A stretch of DNA of 44,227 bases, taken from assembly GCA_947305245.1 (NCBI GenBank), contig CAMZDG010000022.1, positions 1 to 44,227 on the forward strand, given 5' to 3'. Position numbers and translations under genes: made by a program. The notes under the pieces are model-generated. The model was given only the letters and a program-made list of their open reading frames with translations. It ran no database searches and had not been told where the DNA came from. This DNA comes from an uncultured Lachnospiraceae bacterium (lineage in GTDB: Bacteria; Bacillota; Clostridia; Lachnospirales; Lachnospiraceae). Positions 1 to 9,063 of the stretch are shown here, in pieces (position 1 is the stretch's first letter; every line of letters begins with the position of its first letter).

Positions 1-99
1 GCGACTGCTGCGACAAGTCTTGCTGATTGTCCTTTTGCTTTCCAAAAGCGCATTTACCATTCCCCCTTGGCCGTACCTATGAGAATAGCTTATCATATT

Positions 100-2502
100 T
101 TAGTTCTCGAGTAAATACAGTCGCACGCGTTGATCGATCACGTTGATCACCTGGTCGATGCTCTTTTGCCTTGCAAAATATGTGCTCAGCTCCTCATAGA
201 CAATGACGTTTATCTTGTTAAGCCTCGGATCCTTTACCCTCGCCGTCTTTACCAGATCCTCTAACACGCGCTTCTCCCCGTCCGTGAGAGGATGGAACGT
301 ATAGGAGGTTCCATCCGGAAAAATCTCCGTCACGGCATATTCTTTATTTATCTTGGAGAGCTCTTCGATCACCCGCTTTAAGACCGCCTTGTGCGCAGGG
401 ATCCCATCATAATCATTCACGTATCTCGTGCGATTACTTGGCATATACGTAGCCCGGATCGTATCATCCAATTCCATCGTCTGCACGAACTCGATGAAAT
501 CCCATGCGCCCTCCTTTTCCGCACCGCGCGAACAGATGGAAAAGGCTCTTCCGTCTGATGCCAGCCTCAGAAAATTCAGCGGCGTTCCGTCAACGGACGG
601 ATATCCGATATATTGCATTTTCCCGTCGAAATGAATGTTCAGCTTCTTTTGTACGTCTGCGACTCCCTCCAAATATTCAAGCCGCACCAGGCGCTCCGGC
701 GCATTAAAGTAAATGATGTCATCTCCGGACGGGTAGCTTAGCGCATACTCCAGAATCTCCCGAAATTCCGGACTGTCAAAGCTTGTCGTCTTCTGATCGA
801 AATCCACGAAATACTCCAGATTGGGCGCGATGCAAAAGGAATAAAAATGCTGTGAGGTGCATCCGTCGATCAGTCCCATTTCCGGATGCGATTTGTCATA
901 CGCGATCATGTCCGAGATCGACCAGCCGTTTTTCTTTCCCAGATCCGCAGTGCTGACGGACATCGTCTGAATGCTGTAAGCAGTGGGAAGCGCAGCGATC
1001 TTGCCCTGCCAGGAACAAAGCTCCAACGCTTTTTCCTCAAAATCCTCTTTTGAGAGCTTGGTGCTTCTCTCCAGATACGGAGCCAGATCCTCCAGATACC
1101 CCTTCTCCATGAAATCCTGCACGGAAGGCTCCAGGTTCACCTTAATGAAGGGAGACAGGTCAAAAATGTCAGGCGGCGTATCTCCGAGCATGTCCATGAC
1201 CATGCGATCCGCGGGTTCTTGCCACTCCTGGCTCGAGGTTGCATTCCTGCCATATTCCACAACCTTCACCTGATATTTGTCCTGCGAACCATTATAGGCA
1301 GCCACGATCGAATCTAAAGAGTACTTTTGAAGCGTAGCAAGAAGCACTGTCTTTCTGGGGCCTTCCCCATCCTGCGGCGAGAACACCAGGAGCTCCTTCT
1401 GAGTTCTCGGCACGGCGATCACAAGACTCCCAAAGAGTCCGGCGCGGATCAGATTCATTCCCTGTGCGCCCGCCGTGGCCCATTCCAGCAGGGAAGTCAT
1501 TTCCTTCTTCTCCTCGTCATAAAGGAACAGCTTATCGTTTGTCAAAAAGAGCAGATCCGCCGAAATGTCCTGCGCATCCGCATCCGCCGTCACGGTGCCA
1601 ACACTGTTTATGAACTCTTTCGTTCCATCAAACGGGTCCAAAGTGCCTTCCTTAAAATCTGCCTTCGCGGTGACTAACCCCTCCTCCCGAGTGGAATAGC
1701 AGATCCAAAGATCCCCCGAAAGAGACCTTGCAATGCCATTCGCGCTCATCCATACTTCTTCGTCGCCGATCTTGCTTGCAAGAAGCCTGCCTTCTGCGGA
1801 ATAAAGATAATAGCCATTCTGCCAGACAAGGATGTTCCCCTTGCCATCGACACCCATATCCATAAAGGTGCCCCAGATGTCAGACTGCCCGAAGTTTTCC
1901 CGCAGTGCCATGCTCCCAAGCTCTTTCCCATCCTGGTCAAAGGTGAGAAGGCGGTATTCCTTCACCTCCATTGGGTGATATTCCTCGAGGCCTTCATCCA
2001 GGACACCCTCGGTCTCACCCTTCCCAGCATCCTCCTTTTCAAAGGGCTCAAAGACGACTGCCAAAACCTTCCACTGCCCGTCCGCCGTCTGGTCAAAGCA
2101 GCAGACGCTTCGAAGCTCCGCCGGCTCCTCGCCTGGGTCATTGAGACGAAGGAACTCTGCCATCTTTCCGTCCGTGACATTAATCCTGTCGATCCCCCAA
2201 GTACCCGTTTCCTCATCATAGTTTTTTACGTAAATCTGACCCCCGTCAAATTTCGCATGCGCAAAGTCCGCACTGCTTCCCTCAAAGGAATACTTTTTTA
2301 GTGTATACGTCGCCTCTGACTTTGCGATCAGCGTCTGACTTTCCGTCCCCGGCGCCGGTGTCTGTGTCTGCGCCTGCGCGCTGCCCGGCTGCGTCTCGCC
2401 AATCGTCACCGCATTGCTGCACCCCGTCAGGCAAAGACATAAGGCCACGCTAAGCCACCGTAAAACCTGCTTTCTGCCATGCCACCTCATAGAATGTTTC
2501 AT
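100..2502 (-). CDS. Solute-binding-type lipoprotein, 800 aa, with N-terminal repeat domain
   Basis: Predicted secreted lipoprotein. A charged N-terminus (KHSMRWHGRK) precedes a hydrophobic stretch and the lipobox LTGC, with the lipidated cysteine near residue 28. Residues about 45-380 form a beta-rich region with recurring strand-turn units, probably a propeller-like fold. Residues about 390-790 look like a family 1 extracellular solute-binding domain, for example AAYNGSQDKYQVKVVEYG followed by DMLGDTPPDIFDL. The start has a good ribosome site (GGAGAGGGAGAT, about 6 bases upstream). The protein resembles its upstream neighbour (2636-4978) in layout, size and C-terminal ending (QVINVIDQRVRLYL versus DVINNRVQIYL). 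No sugar ABC permease gene is nearby, so its transport partner, if any, is elsewhere; a sensory role is equally possible. The ligand is unknown. Bases 1-99 downstream hold no gene or clear terminator. Confidence 0.85.
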   Translation of the reverse strand: MKHSMRWHGRKQVLRWLSVALCLCLTGCSNAVTIGETQPGSAQAQTQTPAPGTESQTLIAKSEATYTLKKYSFEGSSADFAHAKFDGGQIYVKNYDEETGTWGIDRINVTDGKMAEFLRLNDPGEEPAELRSVCCFDQTADGQWKVLAVVFEPFEKEDAGKGETEGVLDEGLEEYHPMEVKEYRLLTFDQDGKELGSMALRENFGQSDIWGTFMDMGVDGKGNILVWQNGYYLYSAEGRLLASKIGDEEVWMSANGIARSLSGDLWICYSTREEGLVTAKADFKEGTLDPFDGTKEFINSVGTVTADADAQDISADLLFLTNDKLFLYDEEKKEMTSLLEWATAGAQGMNLIRAGLFGSLVIAVPRTQKELLVFSPQDGEGPRKTVLLATLQKYSLDSIVAAYNGSQDKYQVKVVEYGRNATSSQEWQEPADRMVMDMLGDTPPDIFDLSPFIKVNLEPSVQDFMEKGYLEDLAPYLERSTKLSKEDFEEKALELCSWQGKIAALPTAYSIQTMSVSTADLGKKNGWSISDMIAYDKSHPEMGLIDGCTSQHFYSFCIAPNLEYFVDFDQKTTSFDSPEFREILEYALSYPSGDDIIYFNAPERLVRLEYLEGVADVQKKLNIHFDGKMQYIGYPSVDGTPLNFLRLASDGRAFSICSRGAEKEGAWDFIEFVQTMELDDTIRATYMPSNRTRYVNDYDGIPAHKAVLKRVIEELSKINKEYAVTEIFPDGTSYTFHPLTDGEKRVLEDLVKTARVKDPRLNKINVIVYEELSTYFARQKSIDQVINVIDQRVRLYLLEN

Positions 2503-2620
2503 ATGGTCATCTCCCTCTCCATAGTTTTTTAAATCTTTCCTTTTGAATCGTAGTTTTATTTTACATGATGCCTTTTTTGTTGGCTCACCCTGATATTCTA
2601 GCTTACAAGGTTTTAGATGA

Positions 2621-2632
2621 TGGATATATCCA
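2621..2632. repeat. 12-bp perfect palindrome between two lipoprotein genes
   Basis: TGGATATATCCA lies just past the stop of the 780-residue lipoprotein gene, in the 133-base gap before the 800-residue gene. It is AT-rich, short and not followed by a T-run, so it is not a convincing terminator. No clear sigma-A promoter is visible in this gap, which leaves open whether the 800-residue gene is co-transcribed with its upstream neighbour. Confidence 0.3.
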
Positions 2633-2635
2633 AAA

Positions 2636-4978
2636 TCATTGCTCGCTGAGATAGATCTGCACGCGGTTATTTATTACGTCTGCCACGGATTTTGCGTCCT
2701 TTTCCTTTGCGTAAAAAGATTGTAACTCTTCTGCTATAATCGTGCGAATCTCGTAATATGCCTTAGGGGCGGGTAGGCAATCGTTAAGAAAGGCGTCTGC
2801 TAGAAGAATCGGATTGGATTGTTCGTCCATCTCGTCAATCTTATCTACCAAAAAGGTATTAAAGTAATACCGGTTTCCGTCATGATCCGTTGTTATGTAA
2901 TCCTTCGGTTCAAATTTGAGTATACTGATTTGAGGATTATCTTCGTGTTGGTTCTGAATTTCTTTACTTAATATTTTTTCAATGAACCACCGAACGGCAT
3001 CCTTGTCTTTAACGTTTTTATTTACGACCAAAACCCCCTGATCTGCCACCAAAAATCCTCCGTTTTTATACTGTCCCGGAAATCCTACGATTTCGCCCTC
3101 ATCCGAAGCTCTTGCCATAAAATCTATAAGATTTAGGTACGAATTTAAGTATACCCAAGTCAAGTCGTTCTTTGCGTCTTCTGAATGTACTTGCTTGCTT
3201 CCGTCCGTTTTGGTTGTTTCCAACAGCTGAACAAAACGATCATCATCAAAATGACAGGTTTTTGTTCCCCAATCAATCAAGAAAGAGTTATTCATGGAAT
3301 AATTTATCAGCAGTTGTACTGTCGATGCAGGCTCTAAATACGAATTCATGACGTAAGGCGACCAAATGGACGTATTTAGTAATCCTCTTTTCATTAAATC
3401 TGTCACAACCTCAAGATTCCATTGTGATACCTTACCGACTCCCTTTCCAACCATCATGGTTTCCACGTGTAATCCAATGGGAATCCCCATCAATCCATTA
3501 CCTGTTCTTCCAATTTCGGGAACGCCCGGTAACAGATTGTCTAATGTTTTACGACTAACCATATCCTTCAAATCAAGCAAAAGGCCTTTTTCATCCAAAT
3601 TATAAAAATCCTTCATGGAAACAAACATTATGTCCGGTCCTTCATTTTTGGACAATTCCGCATTTATAATGTTTTTTTTGCCATCCGAAGAGACGTCTTC
3701 ATACCTGTAAGTAATTCCGGGATTATTCATTGACGCGGATGAAGCGCACTTTTTTAATTTTTCCGAACTGCCGGTAAGATCTGCAATTCGTATGTCTCCT
3801 TCTCCTGAATCTTGTTTGTCCGTGACTGACACGATCCAATCATCCGTATTTCTGTACTCTTCCCACATTAAAAATCCAGAGACTATTTTGCCTTCTGAAA
3901 GGAGCCACCAAGTTTTATATTGCAAATAATTGCTAACATCCAATCCCAACATCCAATTTCTGTCACCAGTGCCAACGTTCCATTGAACAATTCCCATCCT
4001 TGTCCCCGCTTCTGGATCTGCCGCTTCATAATATATGGTATTTTGATCCATTCCGCAAAATCTTACTATGTCATATTTCTCATCGTTAACATGACCCAAT
4101 TCCTTCATGTTTTTTGTATCAGGATCAAGCCATAATAAACAAATATCATTACTTTCCGTATTGCGAACTGGCAGTATCAGGCATTCATCCTGATCCAAGA
4201 AAGGCTGCATAAAGTATTGACTACCCGTTGCCACCTTTTCAAGTATTCTTTCTCCATTTTGTTCATAGATGCATATCTTTTGACTTCCGGCAACGCTGCT
4301 GCTCAAAACCCAGATTTCATCTTTCCCAAAAGTATGACATTTAACGTGTGGCATCATTGGTAATTCGCGCTCCGTGTATTCCTCCAACTGATCTTCCGTA
4401 AACTGGCGCTTAAAATCTACTACCGAATTATTTCCGTTAAGATCCGTAACAATAATATCGTCTTCACTCTGGCAGTATAAACCCTCATCATTCTGCTCAT
4501 ATTTTGCCCATCGGAACATGTATTTCCCGTCATCAATAAAATCCATTCCCACAAGATAACCTAAGTCACCCTCAGCACCCGTGTCACGTGCTTTGAAAAC
4601 CTTTTCGTCAATTTTACCCTGATTAACTCGATACGTTTCGAGGAGATATGTTCCTTCACTCCCAGTCGGCCGTTTTCCCGCAGAATCTTTATAAGCAGCA
4701 AGATACCAGAAAAAATCACCCCTTACGCCAGAATCTATATAATGTATTCCGTCCCAATTCTCCAGATTGTGATCCCATTTATTGTATTTTCCCAAAAATA
4801 ATGATTCGTTTACGTTCACTTTTTCGCTTACGAAGAATCCTCTTTCTTTCCAGTCATACGAAGTTATAGCGTTATTTTCTTCCTGCTCCTCGACTTGTCG
4901 TGATTTCACGCATCCGCAAAACAGCATCGTCAAAATCAGTCCTATCATAAGTGTTAGGATTCTTCCAAATTTTTTCAT
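2636..4978 (-). CDS. Solute-binding-type lipoprotein, 780 aa, paralogue of its downstream neighbour
   Basis: Predicted lipoprotein with signal peptide and lipobox FCGC (cysteine about residue 23). The N-terminal half is a beta-rich, probably propeller-like region. From about residue 400 the protein resembles an extracellular solute-binding domain: NAELSKNEGPDIMFVSMKDF, then LLLDLKDMVSRKTLDNLLPG, and GIPIGLHVETMM. The C-terminus ends in the same type of helix as the 800-residue paralogue. It is first in a unit that starts at a promoter with four phased TTAA repeats, about 90 bases upstream of the start codon. Codon usage is more AT-rich than in the 800-residue paralogue, so the two genes have diverged considerably or differ in origin. 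Binding-protein function is inferred from layout only; the ligand is unknown. Confidence 0.85.
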   Translation of the reverse strand: MKKFGRILTLMIGLILTMLFCGCVKSRQVEEQEENNAITSYDWKERGFFVSEKVNVNESLFLGKYNKWDHNLENWDGIHYIDSGVRGDFFWYLAAYKDSAGKRPTGSEGTYLLETYRVNQGKIDEKVFKARDTGAEGDLGYLVGMDFIDDGKYMFRWAKYEQNDEGLYCQSEDDIIVTDLNGNNSVVDFKRQFTEDQLEEYTERELPMMPHVKCHTFGKDEIWVLSSSVAGSQKICIYEQNGERILEKVATGSQYFMQPFLDQDECLILPVRNTESNDICLLWLDPDTKNMKELGHVNDEKYDIVRFCGMDQNTIYYEAADPEAGTRMGIVQWNVGTGDRNWMLGLDVSNYLQYKTWWLLSEGKIVSGFLMWEEYRNTDDWIVSVTDKQDSGEGDIRIADLTGSSEKLKKCASSASMNNPGITYRYEDVSSDGKKNIINAELSKNEGPDIMFVSMKDFYNLDEKGLLLDLKDMVSRKTLDNLLPGVPEIGRTGNGLMGIPIGLHVETMMVGKGVGKVSQWNLEVVTDLMKRGLLNTSIWSPYVMNSYLEPASTVQLLINYSMNNSFLIDWGTKTCHFDDDRFVQLLETTKTDGSKQVHSEDAKNDLTWVYLNSYLNLIDFMARASDEGEIVGFPGQYKNGGFLVADQGVLVVNKNVKDKDAVRWFIEKILSKEIQNQHEDNPQISILKFEPKDYITTDHDGNRYYFNTFLVDKIDEMDEQSNPILLADAFLNDCLPAPKAYYEIRTIIAEELQSFYAKEKDAKSVADVINNRVQIYLSEQ

Positions 4979-5074
4979 ATTTTATCCTCCAGATTATCTT
5001 TTTATGCCCTTTTCCCGCAGCACTTTTTGCTTCGCCCCGCGGGTTTCTGCTCCCCGTAAACCTTCCTTTCTTTT

Positions 5075-5103
5075 ATTATATCTTCCCCCCTTCCCCATGT
5101 CCT
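5075..5103 (-). promoter_or_regulatory. Promoter with weak -35 for the solute-binding lipoprotein gene
   Basis: On the minus strand the -10 is a perfect TATAAT (5075-5080). It lies 17 bases from AGGACA (5098-5103), which matches only GACA of the -35 consensus. The first TTAA repeat directly abuts the -35. A strong -10, a weak -35 and adjacent upstream repeats are typical of promoters that need an activator. The predicted transcript leader is about 90 bases. Confidence 0.75.
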
Positions 5104-5141
5104 TTAAGGATCGTTTAATCTTCTTTAAGATTCGTTTAAGA
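5104..5141 (-). promoter_or_regulatory. Activator site: four helically phased TTAA repeats
   Basis: TTAA occurs at 5104, 5115, 5125 and 5136, giving steps of 11, 10 and 11 bases, mostly as TTTAAG or TTTAAT on the plus strand. All repeats therefore lie on one face of the helix, immediately upstream of the -35. The same four repeats with the same steps occur at 18088-18125. Repeats one and three, and two and four, are 21 bases apart, which fits LytTR regulators (tandem 9-bp sites with a 12-bp gap). The 10-11 base step would also fit an OmpR-family regulator. A LytTR regulator is encoded at 20101-20814. Confidence 0.75.
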
Positions 5142-5160
5142 TGGCCCGCGGGCATGAGAA

Positions 5161-5198
5161 AACAAACAAAAAAGAAGCAGTAGCCGAGAGGCCACTGC
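5161..5198 (-). terminator. Intrinsic terminator after the GH43 gene
   Basis: A hairpin at 5177-5198 (arms GCAGTAGCC and GGCCACTGC, one mismatch, GAGA loop) is followed on the minus strand by a T-rich run with six consecutive T. It lies 32 bases after the GH43 stop and separates that gene from the phased-repeat promoter. Confidence 0.85.
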
Positions 5199-5229
5199 TC
5201 CTTTGTCAGCGCTTAGCGCCAGATTCTCT

Positions 5230-6201
5230 TTACTTGTAAGGCTCGATGGTAATGATGCTGCCATCCTCGCGATAGTTCAGCTCCGTGTACTTCACGTTAC
5301 GTCTGTGATTGATGCCGTTTGACAGCTCGCAGTCATGATAGAACAGATACCACTTGCCGTGATATTCCACGATGGAGTGATGGGTCGTCCAACCAAGCAC
5401 GGGCTCCAGGATCCTTCCCTGATAGGTGAAGGGACCAACGGGGCTGTCGCCTACGGCATATACCAGATAATGGGTCGTGCCGGTGGAATAAGAGAAGTAA
5501 TACTTCCCGTTGTACTTGTGCATCCAGGGATCCTCGAAATATCTGCGATCCTCGTCGCCTGCGCGAAGCTCTACGCCGTTCTCGTCCACGATCTTTATGT
5601 GCTCATAGCTGCCCTTCAGCTCAAGCATATCATCGCGAAGCTCGCCAACCATGGGACCAACCTCGGGCTCGTCAGGTGCGTTCTCGCCGCCGTTCGGATC
5701 AAAGCTGCCGGTCTTCCACTTCTCAAGCTGGCCGCCCCAAAGACCGCCGTTGTACATGTAAGCTCTGCCGTCATCATCGATGAACACTGCGGGGTCAATG
5801 CTGAAGGTTCCCTGCATGTAATTCTCCTGCGCCTTGAAGGGACCAACGGGGCTGTCGCTCGTTGCCACGCCAATACGGAAGATCCCGTCCTTGTCGCGTG
5901 CGGGGAAATACAGATAATAGGTGCCGTTCTTATATGCCACGTCGGGAGCCCACATCTGCTTGCTCACCCAAGGCACGTCCTTCATGTGAAGGGCCTCGCC
6001 GTTGTCAACGCACTCAGCTTCCAGATTATCCAAGGAGAGAACGTGATAATCCTCCATCAGATACTCGTCGCCGTTATCATTGTCCTCGCCTTCATGCGCA
6101 AGGTCATGAGAGGGATACACGTAAATCTTGTCATTGAATACGTGTGCGGAAGGATCCGCCGTGAAAATATGGGATACTAAGGGTCTTCTCTGCTCAGCCA
6201 T
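5230..6201 (-). CDS. Glycoside hydrolase family 43 enzyme (beta-xylosidase or arabinofuranosidase type)
   Basis: A 323-residue five-bladed beta-propeller hydrolase that probably releases xylose or arabinose from plant xylo-oligosaccharides. The three expected acidic residues are visible: general base Asp16 in FTADPSAHVF, pKa modulator Asp136 in SIDPAVFIDDDG, and general acid Glu223 in YFEDPWMHKYNG. The WAPDV motif (84-88) and the calcium-site histidine region TTHHSIVEYHGKWYLFYHD are also present. There is no signal peptide, so the enzyme is cytoplasmic and would act on imported oligosaccharides. The start at MAEQ is chosen for its ribosome site (GGAG, 8 bases upstream); a longer reading frame to 6303 has no such site and lacks homology. 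The gene has its own promoter and terminator. The GH43 subfamily and exact substrate are not certain. Confidence 0.93.
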   Translation of the reverse strand: MAEQRRPLVSHIFTADPSAHVFNDKIYVYPSHDLAHEGEDNDNGDEYLMEDYHVLSLDNLEAECVDNGEALHMKDVPWVSKQMWAPDVAYKNGTYYLYFPARDKDGIFRIGVATSDSPVGPFKAQENYMQGTFSIDPAVFIDDDGRAYMYNGGLWGGQLEKWKTGSFDPNGGENAPDEPEVGPMVGELRDDMLELKGSYEHIKIVDENGVELRAGDEDRRYFEDPWMHKYNGKYYFSYSTGTTHYLVYAVGDSPVGPFTYQGRILEPVLGWTTHHSIVEYHGKWYLFYHDCELSNGINHRRNVKYTELNYREDGSIITIEPYK

Positions 6202-6276
6202 GTAATTTCTCCTTATCTCTTTCATTTTGATCCACCCATCCGAAACCCCACTCGCTCCGGATAGACTTCTAGACCC

Positions 6277-6305
6277 ATTGTATAACGTTTTGACCAAAAA
6301 CACAA
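6277..6305 (-). promoter_or_regulatory. Predicted promoter of the GH43 gene
   Basis: On the minus strand TTGTGT (6300-6305) and TACAAT (6277-6282) are spaced by 17 bases. The leader to the start codon at 6201 is about 70 bases. There are no phased TTAA repeats here, so the gene is probably outside the two-promoter regulon, although read-through from the lipoprotein operon cannot be excluded because I see no terminator at 6202-6346. Confidence 0.55.
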
Positions 6306-6346
6306 CATCAAATAAAGACGCCTCTAGCCGTTTCCTCTCCTAAGAA

Positions 6347-7684
6347 TCACTCCGTGACAAATGCCTCTTTCCACTCGCCCCGACCCTCAAACAGCTCCTT
6401 TAGATCACAGGAAAACACCTTCATGCGACGATACATATATTCCGTCGCATAGAAATCGTCCGAAGCATCGCTAAACATCAGATAGAGCTTCCCGTCATTG
6501 ACCTTATATTCCATGGAATAGTCATTTCTCTCCCAGGGGTTCACCTGTAACCGGGTTCCGGCAAGCTCCTCGGGGAATGCGATCTCCGCCACCTTCGCCC
6601 CCTGCCTGTCATACCAGCAGCCATGCGTGTCATCGGCCAAAAAAAGCTTATTGTCATACAGGAACGCCGCCCGTAACGTATAAGGCGAATACTCCATCTC
6701 CGTTTGGATCCGCTCCTCGGGAAGAAACTCTCCCGTCGCAGCATCCATCGTCACCACTTCCAGGAATTCTTTCTCCCCTTCCCTTCGAGTCTGAAATCCA
6801 TAGATCCGATCTGCCCCAAATACATAAGCATTCAGATTGATCTTATCGTCCGGCATGCCCGGATTCGTTCCATAAACGTCCTCCACCTGATCCGTAGAGA
6901 TGACGTAGCGCTTTACGCTGCTTCCGGAATAATTCCCATATACTCTAAAATAAACATAATCCCCCACCCCGGAAAGCCTTCCAGGCACGCCCTCCGCAAG
7001 GTACTTGATGGAATAGAGCTCCTGCGTCTCCCCCGTCTTCAGATCCATTTTTACAAGGCCGCCGCCCTTCAGTCCCATACTGCCCTTTCCGAATCGGAGC
7101 AGATAAGGAATGTAGGCATAACCCTTATGGATAATAAAGCTATAATCCGGCTTGTCATGAAAGCCCATGTCGATCATTTCCGTCTGCCGGATGGTGATCT
7201 CTTCCTTTTTCGCGTTCTCTGCCAATATGACGCATCCCACCTTGTCAATGGCGGACCCATCCAAGGCCGCCTTATACAGGTTGATGCTAACCTCGCTTTG
7301 ATTTTCGTCCATTCCAAGCACATAGATGGAACCCTTATACATCAAGGAATTAATGGTCTTGATCCCGCGATAGGTCGCCTCACAGGTGTCGCCCCCCTTA
7401 TGTTCGCATTCCGGCTTATTACATAGTAAAATGCTCTGACCCGAAGCCTTGTCATAATACCGCAGGCACATGGTGGACTGATTGGTGTAATATCCCGCCT
7501 CCGTCTCCATGATCGCATGGTACCCGTGATTCCACGGCGTATCCTCCGGCAGCTCTCTCACGGTTTTTCCCTGCCCCTCGGGCTCTTCCCCGGTCACCTC
7601 ATAGATGTCACTGCATCCAACCAAAAGCAGGAGACAAAGCAGCGCCATCGCATATAACAACCCTCTCCTTTTCTGTCCTTTCAC
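6347..7684 (-). CDS. PWNHG-family lipoprotein 6 (last gene of the operon)
   Basis: A 445-residue predicted lipoprotein; the lipobox LVGC puts the lipidated cysteine at residue 24. It belongs to the six-member family of this locus: LPEDTPWNHG at about 45-54, AIMETEAGYY, then a C-x4-C-x-H-x5-C motif (Cys88, Cys93, His95, Cys101). Beta-rich repeats follow, including SFIIHKGYAYIPYLLRFGKG and KMDLKTGETQELYS, which suggest a propeller fold. The GTG start at 7684 is chosen because AGGAGG lies 8 bases upstream; a GTG at 7693 overlaps that ribosome site. The gene follows its paralogue with a 12-base gap and is last in the predicted eight-gene operon. The function is not known. Four conserved Cys/His ligands would suit a metal site or disulfides. 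Confidence 0.88.
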   Translation of the reverse strand: MKGQKRRGLLYAMALLCLLLLVGCSDIYEVTGEEPEGQGKTVRELPEDTPWNHGYHAIMETEAGYYTNQSTMCLRYYDKASGQSILLCNKPECEHKGGDTCEATYRGIKTINSLMYKGSIYVLGMDENQSEVSINLYKAALDGSAIDKVGCVILAENAKKEEITIRQTEMIDMGFHDKPDYSFIIHKGYAYIPYLLRFGKGSMGLKGGGLVKMDLKTGETQELYSIKYLAEGVPGRLSGVGDYVYFRVYGNYSGSSVKRYVISTDQVEDVYGTNPGMPDDKINLNAYVFGADRIYGFQTRREGEKEFLEVVTMDAATGEFLPEERIQTEMEYSPYTLRAAFLYDNKLFLADDTHGCWYDRQGAKVAEIAFPEELAGTRLQVNPWERNDYSMEYKVNDGKLYLMFSDASDDFYATEYMYRRMKVFSCDLKELFEGRGEWKEAFVTE

Positions 7685-7696
7685 GTGTCCCACCTC

Positions 7697-9019
7697 CTAT
7701 TTTCCCGCACCGTCAATCCCTTCGATCCGGTAAACCTCTTTCCATGCGCCCGCTCCCTGAAAAATGTCCTCGATCTCACAGGAAAAGACGCGAAACCACT
7801 GGTGCGAAGGCCATACATAACGGTTGATCAGATATACCCTGCCGTCATGAAACTTATAATCCAAAATGGTGAGCCCAAAGGCATTCTCGTGGGTCTTTAC
7901 GTCCTCCGGAATGGCAAGCTCTCCCAAAAACTCCCCCGAAAGGTTATAAAAAAAGGCCCGCTCCGCGTTCGCGATCAAAAGAGTGTCCTCATATAGTCTC
8001 ACCTTTTGCTCCTGTATGTTGCCCATGCTGTTTCGGGTGATGGAAGCCTTCGGCAATTCCATGGAAATCGGCTCCCCCAGACTCTCCATGGTTACCGCGT
8101 CATAGGTCGTCAGCGTCCCTGCCGCGTATGCATATACTTTTTCCTTTGTATAACATCTGCTCAGACCAGTTCCGGAGCGCGAAATCTGCGGAATAATAAT
8201 CTCCTGCACCGTGGTCACCTGCGCCATGTCCTCCTGCTTTGGCATTCCCCAGGTGCAATCCTCGATCCGATCCTCCGAGATCACGTATCTATGGTTTTCG
8301 AACCCAAGATCAAAATAGACATAATCCCCCGCGCCTACCAGATTCCTCGGCGTGTCCGAGTTCGCATGCTCATTTGCGTACAGCTCCTTCATCTCCCCGG
8401 TGCGAACGTCCATCTTGACAAGGCCGCCTCCCATAAATCCCTTCATACCCTGTCCAAACCGAAGATAATAGGGAATATAGGCATAGCCCTTATGAATGAT
8501 AAATGCGGAATTGTCATTACAAAACGAAGTCGTCTCCTGCGAGCGGGGATTAAAGATCATGTATTCCTGATCCTTCGTATTCTCCTTAGAGATCACGGTT
8601 CCGATCTTATCCATGGAAGAGCCGTCCAGCGCCCCCCGGTAAAGACTGATGCTCACCACGTGATCTTCCTCCTCCACGCCAAGAAGGTAGAGATACCCGT
8701 CATAAAGGAGCGTGTTGATGGTCCGCATGTTATGATAGGTCGCCTCGCACTCGTCGCCGCCCTCATGCTGGCATTCCGGCTTATTACAGAGCAGGATGGC
8801 GTTGCCCGTCGCCTTATCATAATAACAGAGATGCATTTCATCCATCAAATTGGAATAATACCCCGCGTCCGTCTCCATAATGGCGTTAAACCCGTGATTC
8901 CACGGCGTATCCTCGGGAAGATCTTTCTCCTCTTTCCCGCATCCGCAAAGGGCGATCGTCAACAATGTCAGGGCAAGTCCTGCAAGTATTTCTCTTGGAG
9001 ACCATTTCTTTCTTTTCAT
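7697..9019 (-). CDS. PWNHG-family lipoprotein 5
   Basis: A 440-residue predicted lipoprotein with lipobox LCGC (Cys27). It has the family core: LPEDTPWNHGFNAIMETDAG, the C-x4-C-x-H-x5-C motif (Cys78, Cys83, His85, Cys91), LYRGALDGSSMDKIGTV, and AFIIHKGYAYIPYYLRFGQG. The linker between the lipid anchor and PWNHG is only about 10 residues, the shortest of the six, so its domain would sit closest to the membrane. It lies directly after the ABC permease (44-base gap containing a small hairpin) and before lipoprotein 6, which makes a transporter-associated role likely. No enzyme motif is recognisable. The function is unknown. Confidence 0.88.
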   Translation of the reverse strand: MKRKKWSPREILAGLALTLLTIALCGCGKEEKDLPEDTPWNHGFNAIMETDAGYYSNLMDEMHLCYYDKATGNAILLCNKPECQHEGGDECEATYHNMRTINTLLYDGYLYLLGVEEEDHVVSISLYRGALDGSSMDKIGTVISKENTKDQEYMIFNPRSQETTSFCNDNSAFIIHKGYAYIPYYLRFGQGMKGFMGGGLVKMDVRTGEMKELYANEHANSDTPRNLVGAGDYVYFDLGFENHRYVISEDRIEDCTWGMPKQEDMAQVTTVQEIIIPQISRSGTGLSRCYTKEKVYAYAAGTLTTYDAVTMESLGEPISMELPKASITRNSMGNIQEQKVRLYEDTLLIANAERAFFYNLSGEFLGELAIPEDVKTHENAFGLTILDYKFHDGRVYLINRYVWPSHQWFRVFSCEIEDIFQGAGAWKEVYRIEGIDGAGK

Positions 9020-9038
9020 AAAGCTTTTTACCTCATTC

Positions 9039-9061
9039 TACAAAATATAACGCTTTTTGTA
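9039..9061 (-). repeat. Small intercistronic hairpin between permease and lipoprotein 5
   Basis: Seven-base inverted repeat (TACAAAA and TTTTGTA) with a 9-base loop in the 44-base gap after the permease stop. It lacks a following T-run and so is not a standard terminator. It could act in mRNA processing or stability within the operon. Confidence 0.35.
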
Positions 9062-9063
9062 TG

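Noticed and set aside
5335..6180. Plus-strand 281-residue frame
   Set aside because: Antisense shadow of the GH43 gene, whose catalytic motifs are all on the minus strand.
6280..6305. Catabolite-responsive (cre) site at the GH43 promoter
   Set aside because: The AAACG core is present, but the flanks miss the TG and CA of the consensus in the right register.
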